Translations under genes and position numbers: made by a program
Notes under the pieces: generated by a model
What the model was told of the DNA's origin: nothing
The model's database searches: none
What the model saw: only the letters and a program-made list of their open reading frames with translations
Origin: Candidatus Microbacterium phytovorans
GTDB taxonomy: Bacteria; Actinomycetota; Actinomycetes; Actinomycetales; Microbacteriaceae
Length of the DNA: 64,000 bases
Assembly: GCA_029202445.1 (NCBI GenBank)
Contig: CP119321.1
Location: forward strand, 1,364,001-1,428,000
Reading direction: 5' to 3'
Shown here: piece after piece, positions 17,507 through 26,245 of the stretch
Layout: each line of letters begins with the position of its first letter
How positions within the stretch are numbered: the first letter of the stretch is position 1

Positions 17507-19204
17507 TCAGAGCATCGGGATCGTGAGTCCGCGCTCGCGAGCGACTTCCGCGGCGCGCTCGTAGCCGGCATCCACGTGCCGCATGACGCCCGTTCCGGGG
17601 TCGTTCGTCAGCACCCGCTCCAGCTTCTCTGCAGCGAGCGCGGTGCCGTCGGCGACCGTCACCTGTCCGGCGTGGATCGAGCGGCCGATGCCCACCCCGC
17701 CGCCGTGATGGATGGACACCCACGCGGCACCGGATGCCGTGTTGAGCAGGGCGTTCAGCAGCGGCCAGTCGGCGATCGCATCCGATCCGTCGGCCATCGC
17801 CTCCGTCTCCCGGTACGGCGAGGCGACCGAACCGGCGTCGAGGTGGTCGCGGCCGATGACGATCGGCCCGGCGAGCTCGCCCGAGGCGACCATCTCGTTG
17901 AACTTCAGCCCCGCGAGGTGTCGTTCCTTGTACCCCAGCCAGCAGATCCGTGCGGGCAGGCCCTCGAAGTGGACCGTACGACCGGCCTTGTCGAGCCACC
18001 GCCGCAGCGGCGCGTCGTCGGGGAAGAGTTCCGCGACGGCACGGTCGGTCTTCGCGATGTCCTCCGGGTCTCCCGACAGCGCCACCCAGCGGAACGGTCC
18101 GCGCCCCTCCGCGAACAGCGGGCGGATGTAGGCCGGCACGAATCCGGGGAACGCGAACGCCCGGTCGAAGCCGCCGAGCTCGGCCTCGCGCCGGATCGAG
18201 TTGCCGTAGTCGAACACGGCCGCCCCGGCATCCTGGAATCCGACCATCGCTTCGACCTGACGGGCCATCGAGGCGCGCGCCTGCTCGGTGAACGTCTCGG
18301 GGTCGCTCTGGGCGGCCTCCTTCCAGCGCTCGAAGGGGATATCAGACGGAAGGTAGGCGAGCGGATCGTGTGCGCTCGTCTGGTCGGTGACGATGTCGAG
18401 GTGCACCGCGCCCTCGCGGTGGCGGCGGAGGAGCTCGGGGAAGACGTCGGCCGCGTTGCCGACGACGCCGACGCTCCGCGCCTCACCCGCCTCGCGCGCC
18501 GCCATGGCGCGGGTGACCGCCGCGTCGAGATCCGTCGTGTACTCGTCGAGGTAGCCGTGCTCGACCCGACGAGCCAGCCGCGACTCGTCGACGTCGACGA
18601 CGATCACCGCGCCCTCGTTGAGCGTCACCGCCAGCGGCTGCGCGCCGCCCATCCCGCCCGCACCACCGGTCAGGGTGAGGGTTCCGGCGAGCGACTCGCG
18701 CCCGAGGGAGCGCGCGACGGCCGCGAAGGTCTCGTACGTCCCCTGCAGAATGCCCTGTGTGCCGATGTAGATCCAGGAGCCCGCGGTCATCTGGCCGTAC
18801 ATCGTGAGTCCGAGGTGCTCGAGCCTGCGGAACTCCGGCCAGGTCGCCCAGTCGCCCACGAGGTTCGAGTTCGCGATCAGCACGCGCGGCGCCCACTCGT
18901 GCGTGCGGAAGACGCCCACCGGCTTGCCCGACTGCACGAGGAGCGTCTCGTCCGGCTCCAGCTCGTCGAGCGTGCGGACGATCGCGTCATAGGCCTCCCA
19001 CGACCGCGCCGCCCGGCCCGTTCCGCCGTACACGACGAGGTCTTCGGGATGCTCGGCGACCTCGGGATCGAGGTTGTTCATCAGCATCCGCTTCGCCGCC
19101 TCCGCGCCCCAGCTCTTGGCCGTGCGCTCCGGTCCGCGCGCGGCACGGATGGGTCCGCGTTCGTTCACAACTCCGGAATGCGTGTCAGGGATGGCGGCGC
19201 TCAT
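17507..19204 (-). CDS. hutU: Urocanate hydratase
   Basis: Second enzyme of histidine breakdown: it converts urocanate to 4-imidazolone-5-propionate using tightly bound NAD+ as an electrophile. The 565-residue protein has the family blocks [67 protein letters not shown], the dinucleotide-binding [20 protein letters not shown], and [14 protein letters not shown] with the conserved Cys. ATG at 19204 is supported by CGAGGAGACCTC upstream. It follows hutH by 32 bases and forms an operon with it. Confidence 0.97.
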   Translation of the reverse strand: MSAAIPDTHSGVVNERGPIRAARGPERTAKSWGAEAAKRMLMNNLDPEVAEHPEDLVVYGGTGRAARSWEAYDAIVRTLDELEPDETLLVQSGKPVGVFRTHEWAPRVLIANSNLVGDWATWPEFRRLEHLGLTMYGQMTAGSWIYIGTQGILQGTYETFAAVARSLGRESLAGTLTLTGGAGGMGGAQPLAVTLNEGAVIVVDVDESRLARRVEHGYLDEYTTDLDAAVTRAMAAREAGEARSVGVVGNAADVFPELLRRHREGAVHLDIVTDQTSAHDPLAYLPSDIPFERWKEAAQSDPETFTEQARASMARQVEAMVGFQDAGAAVFDYGNSIRREAELGGFDRAFAFPGFVPAYIRPLFAEGRGPFRWVALSGDPEDIAKTDRAVAELFPDDAPLRRWLDKAGRTVHFEGLPARICWLGYKERHLAGLKFNEMVASGELAGPIVIGRDHLDAGSVASPYRETEAMADGSDAIADWPLLNALLNTASGAAWVSIHHGGGVGIGRSIHAGQVTVADGTALAAEKLERVLTNDPGTGVMRHVDAGYERAAEVARERGLTIPML

Positions 19205-19236
19205 GAGGTCTCCTCGGGGCGGTTGGGGCGATGTGG

Positions 19237-20853
19237 TCAAGGCTGGGTGGCGTCGGGGATCGACGATTCCGGAGTTGTGGCGCGCGCGTCGACGGCATCG
19301 AGGGCCGCGTGCGCGATCTCACCGGAGATGACGAGGTCCGCGACGGCTTCCAGGTCGGGCGACAGGAACCGGTCCGGCCCGGGACCGGCGACCTCCTGTC
19401 GCACGCGGTCGCGCACGGCGCGCGTGGCGGGCCCGGGCTGCAGCGGCGCGCGGAGGTCGAGCGCACGGCATCCCGTGACCACCTCGATCGCGAGCACCCG
19501 CGCGAGGCCGTCGATCGCGCGCCGGAGCTTGCGCGCCGCCGCCCACCCCATCGACACGTGGTCCTCCTGCATCGCCGACGACGGGATCGAATCGACGGAT
19601 GCCGGAACCGCCAGCCGTTTGAGCTCGGACACGATGCCGGCCGCGGCGTACTGCGCGATCATGAGGCCCGAGTCGACCCCGACCTCGTCGGCGAGGAACG
19701 GCGGCAGACCGTGGCTGCGGGAGCGGTCGAGCGCGCGGTCGGTGCGTCGCTCCGAGATCGAGGCGATGTCGGCGACGGCGATCGCGAGGAAGTCGAGCAC
19801 GTAGGCGACGGGGGCGCCGTGGAAGTTGCCGTTGGACTCCACCCGCCCGTCGAGGGTGATCACGGGGTTGTCGACGACCGCGGCGAGCTCCCGATCGGCG
19901 ACGAGGCGCGCGTGATCGACGGTGTCGCGGGCCGCCCCGTGCACCTGCGGCGAGCATCGCAGCGAGTACGCGTCCTGCACGCGCGTGCAGACGGCGGGAT
20001 CGCGGTGGCTGGCGACGATGGGCGAGCCCGCGAGGAACGCACGCAGGTTCGCGGCCGACGCGGCCTGCCCGAGCTGCGGGCGGAGCGCCATGAGGTCGGC
20101 GGCGAAGACGGCATCCGTGCCGAGCTGCGACTCGACCGACAACGCAGCGGCGACGTCGGCGGTCGTCAGCAGGAGGTCGAGATCGTGGATCGCGAGCGCG
20201 AGCATGCCGAGCATGCCGTCCGTCCCGTTGATGAGCGCCAGCCCCTCCTTCTCCTCGAGCACGAGCGGCGGGATGCCGGCTGCCGCGAGCGCCTCGGCGG
20301 CCGGAACCGGGTCGGAGCCTCCGACGCGTCGCACCTCGCCCTCACCGAGCGCGGCGAGCGCGATATGCGAGAGCGGCGCGAGGTCGCCGGAGCACCCGAG
20401 CGACCCGTACTCGCGGACGATGGGGACGATGCCCGCGTTGAGCATCGCGACGTACGTCTCGACGACGGCCGGGCGCACACCGGTGCGTCCGGAGGCGAGC
20501 GTCTGCAGCCGCAGCAGCATGAGGGCGCGCACGACCTCGGGCTCGACCTCGGGGCCGGTGCCCGCCGCGTGCGAGCGGATGAGGCTCGCCTGGAGCTGGC
20601 GGCGGCGTTCGGGAGCGATGAAGGTGGTGGCGAGCGCCCCGAAGCCCGTGGAGATGCCGTAGTGCGGTTCGGGATCGTCGGCGAGACGTTCCACGAGCGC
20701 GCGGCTCGCGGCGACGCGGTCGGTCGCCTCGGTCGCGATCGTCACGGCAGCACCGTGGCGCGCGACGGCGACGACCTCTTCGATCGTGAGTGGACGGGCG
20801 CCCACGACGGCGGAAGCGGATGCCGGTGCGCCGGCGGTGTCGACAGAGGCCAT
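19237..20853 (-). CDS. hutH: Histidine ammonia-lyase
   Basis: First enzyme of histidine breakdown; it removes ammonia to give urocanate through a self-made MIO prosthetic group. The MIO triad sits at residues 154-156 in [21 protein letters not shown]; it reads Cys-Ser-Gly where the usual triad is Ala-Ser-Gly. [11 protein letters not shown], the N-terminal active-site loop with its Tyr, and [15 protein letters not shown] are both present. The 538-residue length is slightly above the usual 510. ATG at 20853 faces an IclR regulator gene across a short spacer holding a palindromic operator candidate. Confidence 0.96.
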   Translation of the reverse strand: MASVDTAGAPASASAVVGARPLTIEEVVAVARHGAAVTIATEATDRVAASRALVERLADDPEPHYGISTGFGALATTFIAPERRRQLQASLIRSHAAGTGPEVEPEVVRALMLLRLQTLASGRTGVRPAVVETYVAMLNAGIVPIVREYGSLGCSGDLAPLSHIALAALGEGEVRRVGGSDPVPAAEALAAAGIPPLVLEEKEGLALINGTDGMLGMLALAIHDLDLLLTTADVAAALSVESQLGTDAVFAADLMALRPQLGQAASAANLRAFLAGSPIVASHRDPAVCTRVQDAYSLRCSPQVHGAARDTVDHARLVADRELAAVVDNPVITLDGRVESNGNFHGAPVAYVLDFLAIAVADIASISERRTDRALDRSRSHGLPPFLADEVGVDSGLMIAQYAAAGIVSELKRLAVPASVDSIPSSAMQEDHVSMGWAAARKLRRAIDGLARVLAIEVVTGCRALDLRAPLQPGPATRAVRDRVRQEVAGPGPDRFLSPDLEAVADLVISGEIAHAALDAVDARATTPESSIPDATQP

Positions 20854-20905
20854 GTCCCGATTCCACCGCGGCATCGTCGCGCCCACCAGGGCTTCGTGGC
20901 ATCCT

Positions 20906-20925
20906 GTGTCTGTGGTCCCAGACAC
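20906..20925. promoter_or_regulatory. Candidate HutR-type (IclR) operator in hutH / iclR spacer
   Basis: Inverted repeat GTGTCTG-N6-CAGACAC, with perfect 7-bp arms, about 53 bases upstream of the hutH start. The inner 14 bases, TCTG-N5-CCAGA, have the same arms and spacing as the operator I recall for the IclR-type regulator HutR in Corynebacterium hut clusters (TCTGwwATwCCAGA). It overlaps the chosen start of the IclR gene, so that start may be slightly downstream or the gene may be autoregulated. Confidence 0.65.
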
Positions 20926-21706
20926 GAACGACGCGAGCGGGGCGGTGCGGGGGCGACCGCAGGTCCCCGCCGCCGACCACACGCTGCGGATGCTCTCGTT
21001 CCTGGGTCGCCAGCGCGGTCCGGTCGCCGCCCGGACGATCGCGGAGCACCTCGGCATCCCCCGATCGACCGTGTACCACCTGCTCTCGGTCATGGCGGGG
21101 CACGGGTTCGTCGTACACCTCGAGTCCGATCGGCGGTGGGGGCTCGGCACGGCCGCGTTCGAGCTGGCCGGCGGCTATGCGCGCCAGGAGCCACTCGCGC
21201 GCCTCGGCCGTCCCCTCATCGCGGCCCTCGCCGACCGGGCCGGGGAGAGTGCGCATCTGGCCGTCATGACCGGCCGCGATGTGCTGTACATCGTGGAGGA
21301 GCGCGCGCCCCGCCGCCCCGCCCTCGTGACCGACGTCGGCGTGCGTCTGCCGGCGCACCTCACGGCCACCGGACGCGCGATGCTCGCGCACCTCCCGCGC
21401 GAACAGGTGCGGGCGCTCTACCCGGATGCCGGCGCGTTCACCGACCGGACGGGCCGCGGACCGTCGCGACCGGCGGCCCTCCGCGAGCTGCTGCAGGCGG
21501 GGCGGCGACGCGGCTTCGCGACGGAGGACGGCGAGGTGACGCTGGGGCTGCGCTCGGTCGGCGTCGCCGTGCTCGATCACACCGGGTGGCCGGCCGCGGC
21601 GATCGCCGTCACGTGGCCGGATGACGTGTCACGCGACCCGGAGACCCTCGCGGGGCTGGTGTCCGAGGCGGCGGCGGAGCTGTCGCGACGGATCGGGCGC
21701 CGCTGA
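20912..21706 (+). CDS. IclR family regulator, probable hut regulator
   Basis: A 264-residue IclR-type regulator. The winged helix runs HTLRMLSFLGRQRGPVAARTIAEHLGIPRSTVYHLLSVMAGHGFV, followed by the effector-binding domain with GRDVLYIVEERAPRRPALVTDVGVRLPAHLTATGRAML and a C-terminal GVAVLDHTGWPAAAIAVTWP. The gene is divergent from hutH, and IclR-type HutR controls hut genes in corynebacteria, so it is the likely regulator of hutHU (inference). GTG at 20912 is the chosen start; an ATG at 20852 would overlap hutH, and GTG 20906 is another option. Confidence 0.85.
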   Translation: MVPDTNDASGAVRGRPQVPAADHTLRMLSFLGRQRGPVAARTIAEHLGIPRSTVYHLLSVMAGHGFVVHLESDRRWGLGTAAFELAGGYARQEPLARLGRPLIAALADRAGESAHLAVMTGRDVLYIVEERAPRRPALVTDVGVRLPAHLTATGRAMLAHLPREQVRALYPDAGAFTDRTGRGPSRPAALRELLQAGRRRGFATEDGEVTLGLRSVGVAVLDHTGWPAAAIAVTWPDDVSRDPETLAGLVSEAAAELSRRIGRR

Positions 21707-21737
21707 GCCGAGGACGACCGGGCGCTCCGGAGGCTCC

Positions 21738-22739
21738 TCAGCGGACGATGAGGCTCGGCTCGACCAGCACGTGCGCTTCGTGCGGGCTCGGCGTGCGGAG
21801 GGAGATCGTGCCGGAGGGTCCGATCAGCAGATCGAGCGCTCCGGTCGCGACGCGCTCGGGGAGCTGCTCGACGCTCGAGAGCCCGAGCGCTTCGGCGGCG
21901 GGCGTGTTGTCGAACCCGATGATGGGCAGCGACGGGCGCCCCGCGGCGACCGCCGCCAGGTGGGCACCGACGGCGAGCGAGTCGCTGACGCACACGATCG
22001 CGTCGAGGTCGCGGTTCTCCAGGGCATCGGCGACGACGACGCGGGCCAGAGCGACGCTCTCCTCCGACACGAGCCGTACGGTATCCGCACCCGCCGGGAG
22101 CGTCTCGCGCCAGCCGCGTTCACGGTCGTCTCCCGTTCCCGAGCCCGTGGGCCATCCGAGGAAGGCGACACGGGGGCCGGCGGTCGCGAGAGCGTGGCGG
22201 GTGGCGGCAGCGGTACCGGCAGCTCCGTCGACGTCGACCCAGAGGTGCGCGGGGTCGGCGACGTCGTCGAGGCCCCACGGCCGGCCGAACGCCACGAAGG
22301 GCACGCTGCGCTGGATGAGCCAGTCCGTGCGCGGATCGCCGTGGAAGGTGCCGGTGATGACGACACCGTCGATGTCTCCCCCGTCGCGGAGGTCGGCCAT
22401 CCGCCGGATCTCCTCCTCCGGCGAGCGCGCGGCGTAGAGGGTGACCCGCAGGCCGCGTTCTCCCGCACGTTCGGTCAGCGCGTGCACGAACCGGTCGAGC
22501 ACTACCCCGGAGATGCCGCCGGCGTAGGGGTCGAGGTGGATGCCGATGGTGGAACTGCGCTGCGTGCGGAGCCGTCGGGCGGAGGCGTGCGGTGCGTATC
22601 CCAGCCGCTGGATCGCCGCCTGCACGCGCTCCCGCGTCTGCTCGCGCACGATGGCGGGCGAGTTGAGGACGTTGCTCACCGTCTGCCGTGACACGCCCGC
22701 GGCGAGGGCGACGTCTTCGATCGTGGCGGGTCTGTTCAT
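21738..22739 (-). CDS. LacI family transcriptional regulator
   Basis: A 333-residue repressor. The N-terminal helix-turn-helix and hinge are classical: ATIEDVALAAGVSRQTVSNVLNSPAIVREQTRERVQAAIQRLGYAPHASARRLR. The rest is a periplasmic-binding-protein-like sugar domain (SSTIGIHLDPYAGGISGVVLDRFV onward, with IVCVSDSLAVGAHLAAV and PIIGFDNTPAAEALGLSSV). It is divergent from a sugar ABC operon and very probably represses it through the two palindromes in the 193-base spacer. The inducer is an unknown sugar. Confidence 0.93.
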   Translation of the reverse strand: MNRPATIEDVALAAGVSRQTVSNVLNSPAIVREQTRERVQAAIQRLGYAPHASARRLRTQRSSTIGIHLDPYAGGISGVVLDRFVHALTERAGERGLRVTLYAARSPEEEIRRMADLRDGGDIDGVVITGTFHGDPRTDWLIQRSVPFVAFGRPWGLDDVADPAHLWVDVDGAAGTAAATRHALATAGPRVAFLGWPTGSGTGDDRERGWRETLPAGADTVRLVSEESVALARVVVADALENRDLDAIVCVSDSLAVGAHLAAVAAGRPSLPIIGFDNTPAAEALGLSSVEQLPERVATGALDLLIGPSGTISLRTPSPHEAHVLVEPSLIVR

Positions 22740-22795
22740 CGTCTCTCGGTCGTCAGGGTCTCTCGACCTCCGTCGTGTTCCGCGGACATCGGGCC

Positions 22796-22824
22796 TTGAC
22801 GCGGCGGCGCGGACACTTTATGTT
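22796..22824 (+). promoter_or_regulatory. Promoter of the sugar ABC operon
   Basis: TTGACG at 22796-22801 and TATGTT at 22819-22824 are separated by 17 bases, a good match to a vegetative sigma-70-type promoter. Transcription would start near 22831, just before the first LacI-type operator, so repression by blocking initiation fits. Confidence 0.65.
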
Positions 22825-22841
22825 TTCAAGCATTCCACAAT

Positions 22842-22853
22842 TTGAACGATCAA
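22842..22853. promoter_or_regulatory. LacI-type operator 1
   Basis: TTGAACGATCAA, an imperfect palindrome (10 of 12 positions symmetric) with the central CG typical of LacI-family sites. It lies just downstream of the predicted transcription start and 32 bp, centre to centre, from operator 2. Confidence 0.7.
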
Positions 22854-22874
22854 AGAAGCGCACGGATGCCGATC

Positions 22875-22884
22875 TGAACGTTCA
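22875..22884. promoter_or_regulatory. LacI-type operator 2
   Basis: TGAACGTTCA, a perfect 10-bp palindrome with central CG and the same half-site (TGAAC/GATCA-like) as operator 1. The spacing of three helical turns would place both sites on the same face of the DNA, allowing cooperative binding by the divergent LacI protein. Confidence 0.75.
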
Positions 22885-22932
22885 AAACGTGAGACCCTGC
22901 CCAGGGGTCCACACCGTTTCGAAGGAGATGCG

Positions 22933-24201
22933 ATGAAGCGACACACAGCACGGACGCTGCTCGCGACGGGAGGGCTGGCGGTCGTCACCGCCCTGACCCT
23001 CACCGGTTGCGGCCAGGGTTTCAGCGACACCCCCGAGCCCTCCGGCTCCGTCCCCGGCGACGCGGGCAGCCTCACGTCGTCCGACGACGCCCTCACGATC
23101 ATGATCGGATCGAGCGGCGACGCCGAGACGAAGGCCGTTCAGGATGCCGTCGCCGCCTGGTCGGCCGACTCCGGCGTCGAGGCCGAGGTCGTCGCGGCGA
23201 CGAACCTCAGCGAGCAGCTCGCCCAGGGCTTCGCTGCGGGCTCCCCGCCCGACCTCTTCTACCAGTCCACCGATCAGCTCGCCGCGTACGCCGACAACGG
23301 CTCGCTGCAGGCCTACGGTGACCTCCTGCCCAACAAGGACGACTTCTACGAGTCGCTCGTCGCGAACTTCACGTACGACGGCACCTTCTACTGCGCCCCG
23401 AAGGACTTCTCGACGCTGCAGCTCATCATCAACCAGGGGCTGTGGGAAGACGCGGGCCTCACCGAGGCGGACATCCCCACGACGTGGGACGAACTGGCAT
23501 CCGTCGCCGAGAAGCTCACCACGGGCGACACCACCGGGCTCGTGTTCGGCGGCGAGTACGCGCGGATCGGCGCCTTCATGGCGCAGGCCGGCGGCCGCCT
23601 CGTCTCCGAGGACGGCATGACCGCCGAAGCCAACAGCGACGCCAACGTCGAGGCGCTGACCTACGTGCAGGAGCACCTCAAGGACGGCACCTTCGCCTAC
23701 GCGGCCGACGTGGGCGCGGGCTGGGGCGGCGAAGCGTTCGGCAAGGAGCTGGGCGCGATGACGATCGAGGGCAACTGGATCACGGGCGCCCTCGGCGACT
23801 TCCCCGACGTGAAGCCGCTCGTCGCCGAGCTCCCGGCCGGTCCCGCCGGTCAGGGCACCCTCCAGTTCACCAACTGCTGGGGCATGGCCGCCGACAGCCC
23901 CAACCAGCAGGCGGCTCTCGAGCTCGTCGAGTACCTCACGAGCCCCGAGCAGCAGCTCGCGTTCTCGAAGGCATTCGGACCGATGCCCTCGGTGCAGTCC
24001 GCCGCCGACCAGTGGAAGGCCGACAACCCCGACCTCGTCGCGTTCCTCGACGGCTCGGCCTACGCCCAGGGCGTTCCGACGAACAAGGGCTCGGCAGACG
24101 TCGTCACCGACTTCAACGCCCAGCTGGGCTCGCTGAAGACGGGCGACCCGAAGGCCATCCTCGACTCGGTGCAGTCGAACCTCGAGGCCATCGTCGGCTG
24201 A
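22933..24201 (+). CDS. Sugar ABC transporter substrate-binding lipoprotein
   Basis: A 422-residue extracellular solute-binding protein of family 1 (carbohydrate uptake, CUT1 type). It has a Sec signal peptide and lipobox LTGC (Cys near residue 26), then DDALTIMIGSSGDAETKAVQDAVAAW. The middle holds the conserved GAMTIEGNWITGAL and the C-terminal part QQAALELVEYLTSPEQQLAFSKAFGPMPS. GAAGGAGATGCG precedes the ATG. It is the first gene of an operon with two permeases and a glycosidase. The sugar is unknown; the final gene suggests glucose oligomers (inference). Confidence 0.94.
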   Translation: MKRHTARTLLATGGLAVVTALTLTGCGQGFSDTPEPSGSVPGDAGSLTSSDDALTIMIGSSGDAETKAVQDAVAAWSADSGVEAEVVAATNLSEQLAQGFAAGSPPDLFYQSTDQLAAYADNGSLQAYGDLLPNKDDFYESLVANFTYDGTFYCAPKDFSTLQLIINQGLWEDAGLTEADIPTTWDELASVAEKLTTGDTTGLVFGGEYARIGAFMAQAGGRLVSEDGMTAEANSDANVEALTYVQEHLKDGTFAYAADVGAGWGGEAFGKELGAMTIEGNWITGALGDFPDVKPLVAELPAGPAGQGTLQFTNCWGMAADSPNQQAALELVEYLTSPEQQLAFSKAFGPMPSVQSAADQWKADNPDLVAFLDGSAYAQGVPTNKGSADVVTDFNAQLGSLKTGDPKAILDSVQSNLEAIVG

Positions 24202-24206
24202 CGCTG

Positions 24207-25337
24207 ATGACCGCGCCCGTCACGCCGGCCGCGGCATCCACCCGTCCGGCCTCCACCCGGTCGCCCCGCTCCGGCGGGACGCACCGTGGGGAGGCCGGCG
24301 CGGGCTGGCTGTTCGTCTCGCCGGTCATCCTCATCCTCGGCACGTTCCTCCTCGTGCCGGTGCTCATGGCCCTCTGGGTCAGCTTCTCGGACTGGTCGGG
24401 ACGCGGCAGCCCGCTCTCCTCGGACGTCTCGTTCGTCGGTCTCGACAACTACGCGACGATCACGACCGGCGGTCTCGCGACGCGCGACTTCGGCACGGCG
24501 CTCCGCAACAACGCGTGGTACGTGCTCCTCGTCGTACCGCTGCAGACCGCTCTCGCCCTCTTCCTGGCCGTGCTCGTGAGCCGCCGCATGCTGCGCGCCC
24601 GCGGCTTCTTCCGCACCGCCTTCTACTTCCCGTCGGTGACGAGCTCGGTCGCGATCACGGTGCTGTGGCTCTTCCTGTTCTCGTTCGCCGGTCCGGTCAA
24701 CGCCTTCATCGCGTGGTTCGGCGGGGAGGGCCCGAACTGGTTCCGAGTTCCGACCGGACTGGTCCACGGCGCCCTCGCCGGCATCGGCATCACCTCCGGG
24801 CCCGACTTCCTGACGCAGAACTCGATGCTGGGCCTCTCGTGGTGGGACTGGCTCGCCGGCCCCTCGGTCGGGATGTCCGCCCTCATGCTGATGGCCATCT
24901 TCACGACGAGCGGCACCTTCATGCTCCTGTTCATCGCGGCCCTCCAGAACGTCGGCTACGAGCTCACCGAGGCCGCGATGATGGACGGAGCGAACGCGTG
25001 GCAGCGGTTCTGGCGCATCACCCTCCCGCAGCTGCGACCGACGATCTACACGGTCATGACCCTCGGACTCATCGGCTGCTGGCAGGTGTTCGACCAGGTC
25101 TACGCGGGGCCGAAGGGCGACCCCGCCAAGACCACATTGACGCCGGCCTACCTCTCGTACACGGCGGCGTTCCGCGAGAACGACTGGGGCGTGGGCGCCG
25201 CGATCGCGTTCATCCTCTTCCTCATCATCATCTTCTTCACGATCTTCCAGCGGTGGGTGCTGCGCGACCGGCCGGTCTCGCGCCGCCGCGTGCGCGCGTA
25301 CCAGAGCGCCACGTACCGGAAGGGGGCGACGTCATGA
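24207..25337 (+). CDS. Sugar ABC transporter permease (MalF type)
   Basis: A 376-residue permease with about six membrane helices. The first is GWLFVSPVILILGTFLLVPVLMALWVSFSDW. The EAA loop that contacts the ATPase reads NVGYELTEAAMMDGANAWQRFWRITLPQLRP. Two long periplasmic segments (VSFSDW...LATRDFG and the stretch after FAGPVNAFIAWF) are usual for the MalF-like partner. It starts five bases after the binding-protein gene, and its stop overlaps the next permease start (ATGA). No ATPase gene is in the operon, so a shared MsmK/UgpC-type ATPase elsewhere is likely. Confidence 0.95.
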   Translation: MTAPVTPAAASTRPASTRSPRSGGTHRGEAGAGWLFVSPVILILGTFLLVPVLMALWVSFSDWSGRGSPLSSDVSFVGLDNYATITTGGLATRDFGTALRNNAWYVLLVVPLQTALALFLAVLVSRRMLRARGFFRTAFYFPSVTSSVAITVLWLFLFSFAGPVNAFIAWFGGEGPNWFRVPTGLVHGALAGIGITSGPDFLTQNSMLGLSWWDWLAGPSVGMSALMLMAIFTTSGTFMLLFIAALQNVGYELTEAAMMDGANAWQRFWRITLPQLRPTIYTVMTLGLIGCWQVFDQVYAGPKGDPAKTTLTPAYLSYTAAFRENDWGVGAAIAFILFLIIIFFTIFQRWVLRDRPVSRRRVRAYQSATYRKGATS

Positions 25338-26245
25338 CCGACACCACTCTCGCGCACGCGGCCACCCTCGCCGAGCCTCCGGTGGCCCCCACCCCGCGGC
25401 GCCGGCGACGGTTCACCCTGCGGAGTGCGGCGGGGCAAGTACTGCTCTACGCCATGATCGTCCTGCTCGCGATCGTCTACATCTACCCGTTCCTCGTGCA
25501 GGTGGCGACGTCGTTCAAGTCGGAGCAGGAGGCGGCATCCGATCCCATCTCGCTGCTGCCGCAGACCTTCACGGTCGCCGCCTACGAGCGGCTGTTCCTG
25601 CACAGCGACTTCCCGCTGTGGTTCGCGAACTCCGCCGTCGTGACGATCCTCGTGACCCTCGGTCGCGTGTTCTTCGTCTCGCTCGCCGGCTACGCGCTCG
25701 CCCGCCTGCACTTCCGCGGTCGCGGGGTCGTCTTCGCGCTCGTCGTGGGCGTCATGGCGGTGCCGGCGGTCGTGCTCCTGATCCCGAAGTTCCTCGTGCT
25801 CAACCAGATCGGCATCTACGACTCGTACACGGGTATGGTGCTGCCGCTCCTGGTGGATGCCGCGGGCGTGTTCATCATGAAGAACTTCTTCGAGTCGATC
25901 CCGACGTCGGTCGAGGAGCAGGCGCGCATCGACGGAGCGGGCACGTTCCGCGTGTTCTGGTCGATCGTCCTCCCCATGGCACGACCGGCGCTCGTCACGA
26001 TCGTGATCCTGTCGTTCCAGGGATCGTGGAACGAACTCAGCCATTTCATCGTGGCCACCCAGTCGCCCGAACTCACGGTGCTGACCAAGGGCGTCGCCTC
26101 GCTCGCGTCGGGACAGTTGAGTCAGGGCACGCAGTATCCGCTGAAGCTCGCTGCGGCGGCGATCATGACGATCCCGGTCGCGGTGCTCTTCTTCATCTTC
26201 CAGAAGCGGATCATGAACACCAGTGAAGGAGCAGTGAAGGGATGA
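25334..26245 (+). CDS. Sugar ABC transporter permease (MalG type)
   Basis: A 303-residue permease with six membrane helices and an Arg-rich N-terminal leader (RRRRRFTLRSAAG). The EAA loop is SIPTSVEEQARIDGAGTFRVFWSIVLPMARP, and the C-terminal helix ends PVAVLFFIFQKRIMNTSEGAVKG, typical of MalG-like partners. It overlaps the upstream permease (ATGA at 25334-25337) and the downstream glycosidase start (ATGA at 26242-26245), so the genes form one tightly coupled operon. Confidence 0.95.
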   Translation: MTDTTLAHAATLAEPPVAPTPRRRRRFTLRSAAGQVLLYAMIVLLAIVYIYPFLVQVATSFKSEQEAASDPISLLPQTFTVAAYERLFLHSDFPLWFANSAVVTILVTLGRVFFVSLAGYALARLHFRGRGVVFALVVGVMAVPAVVLLIPKFLVLNQIGIYDSYTGMVLPLLVDAAGVFIMKNFFESIPTSVEEQARIDGAGTFRVFWSIVLPMARPALVTIVILSFQGSWNELSHFIVATQSPELTVLTKGVASLASGQLSQGTQYPLKLAAAAIMTIPVAVLFFIFQKRIMNTSEGAVKG

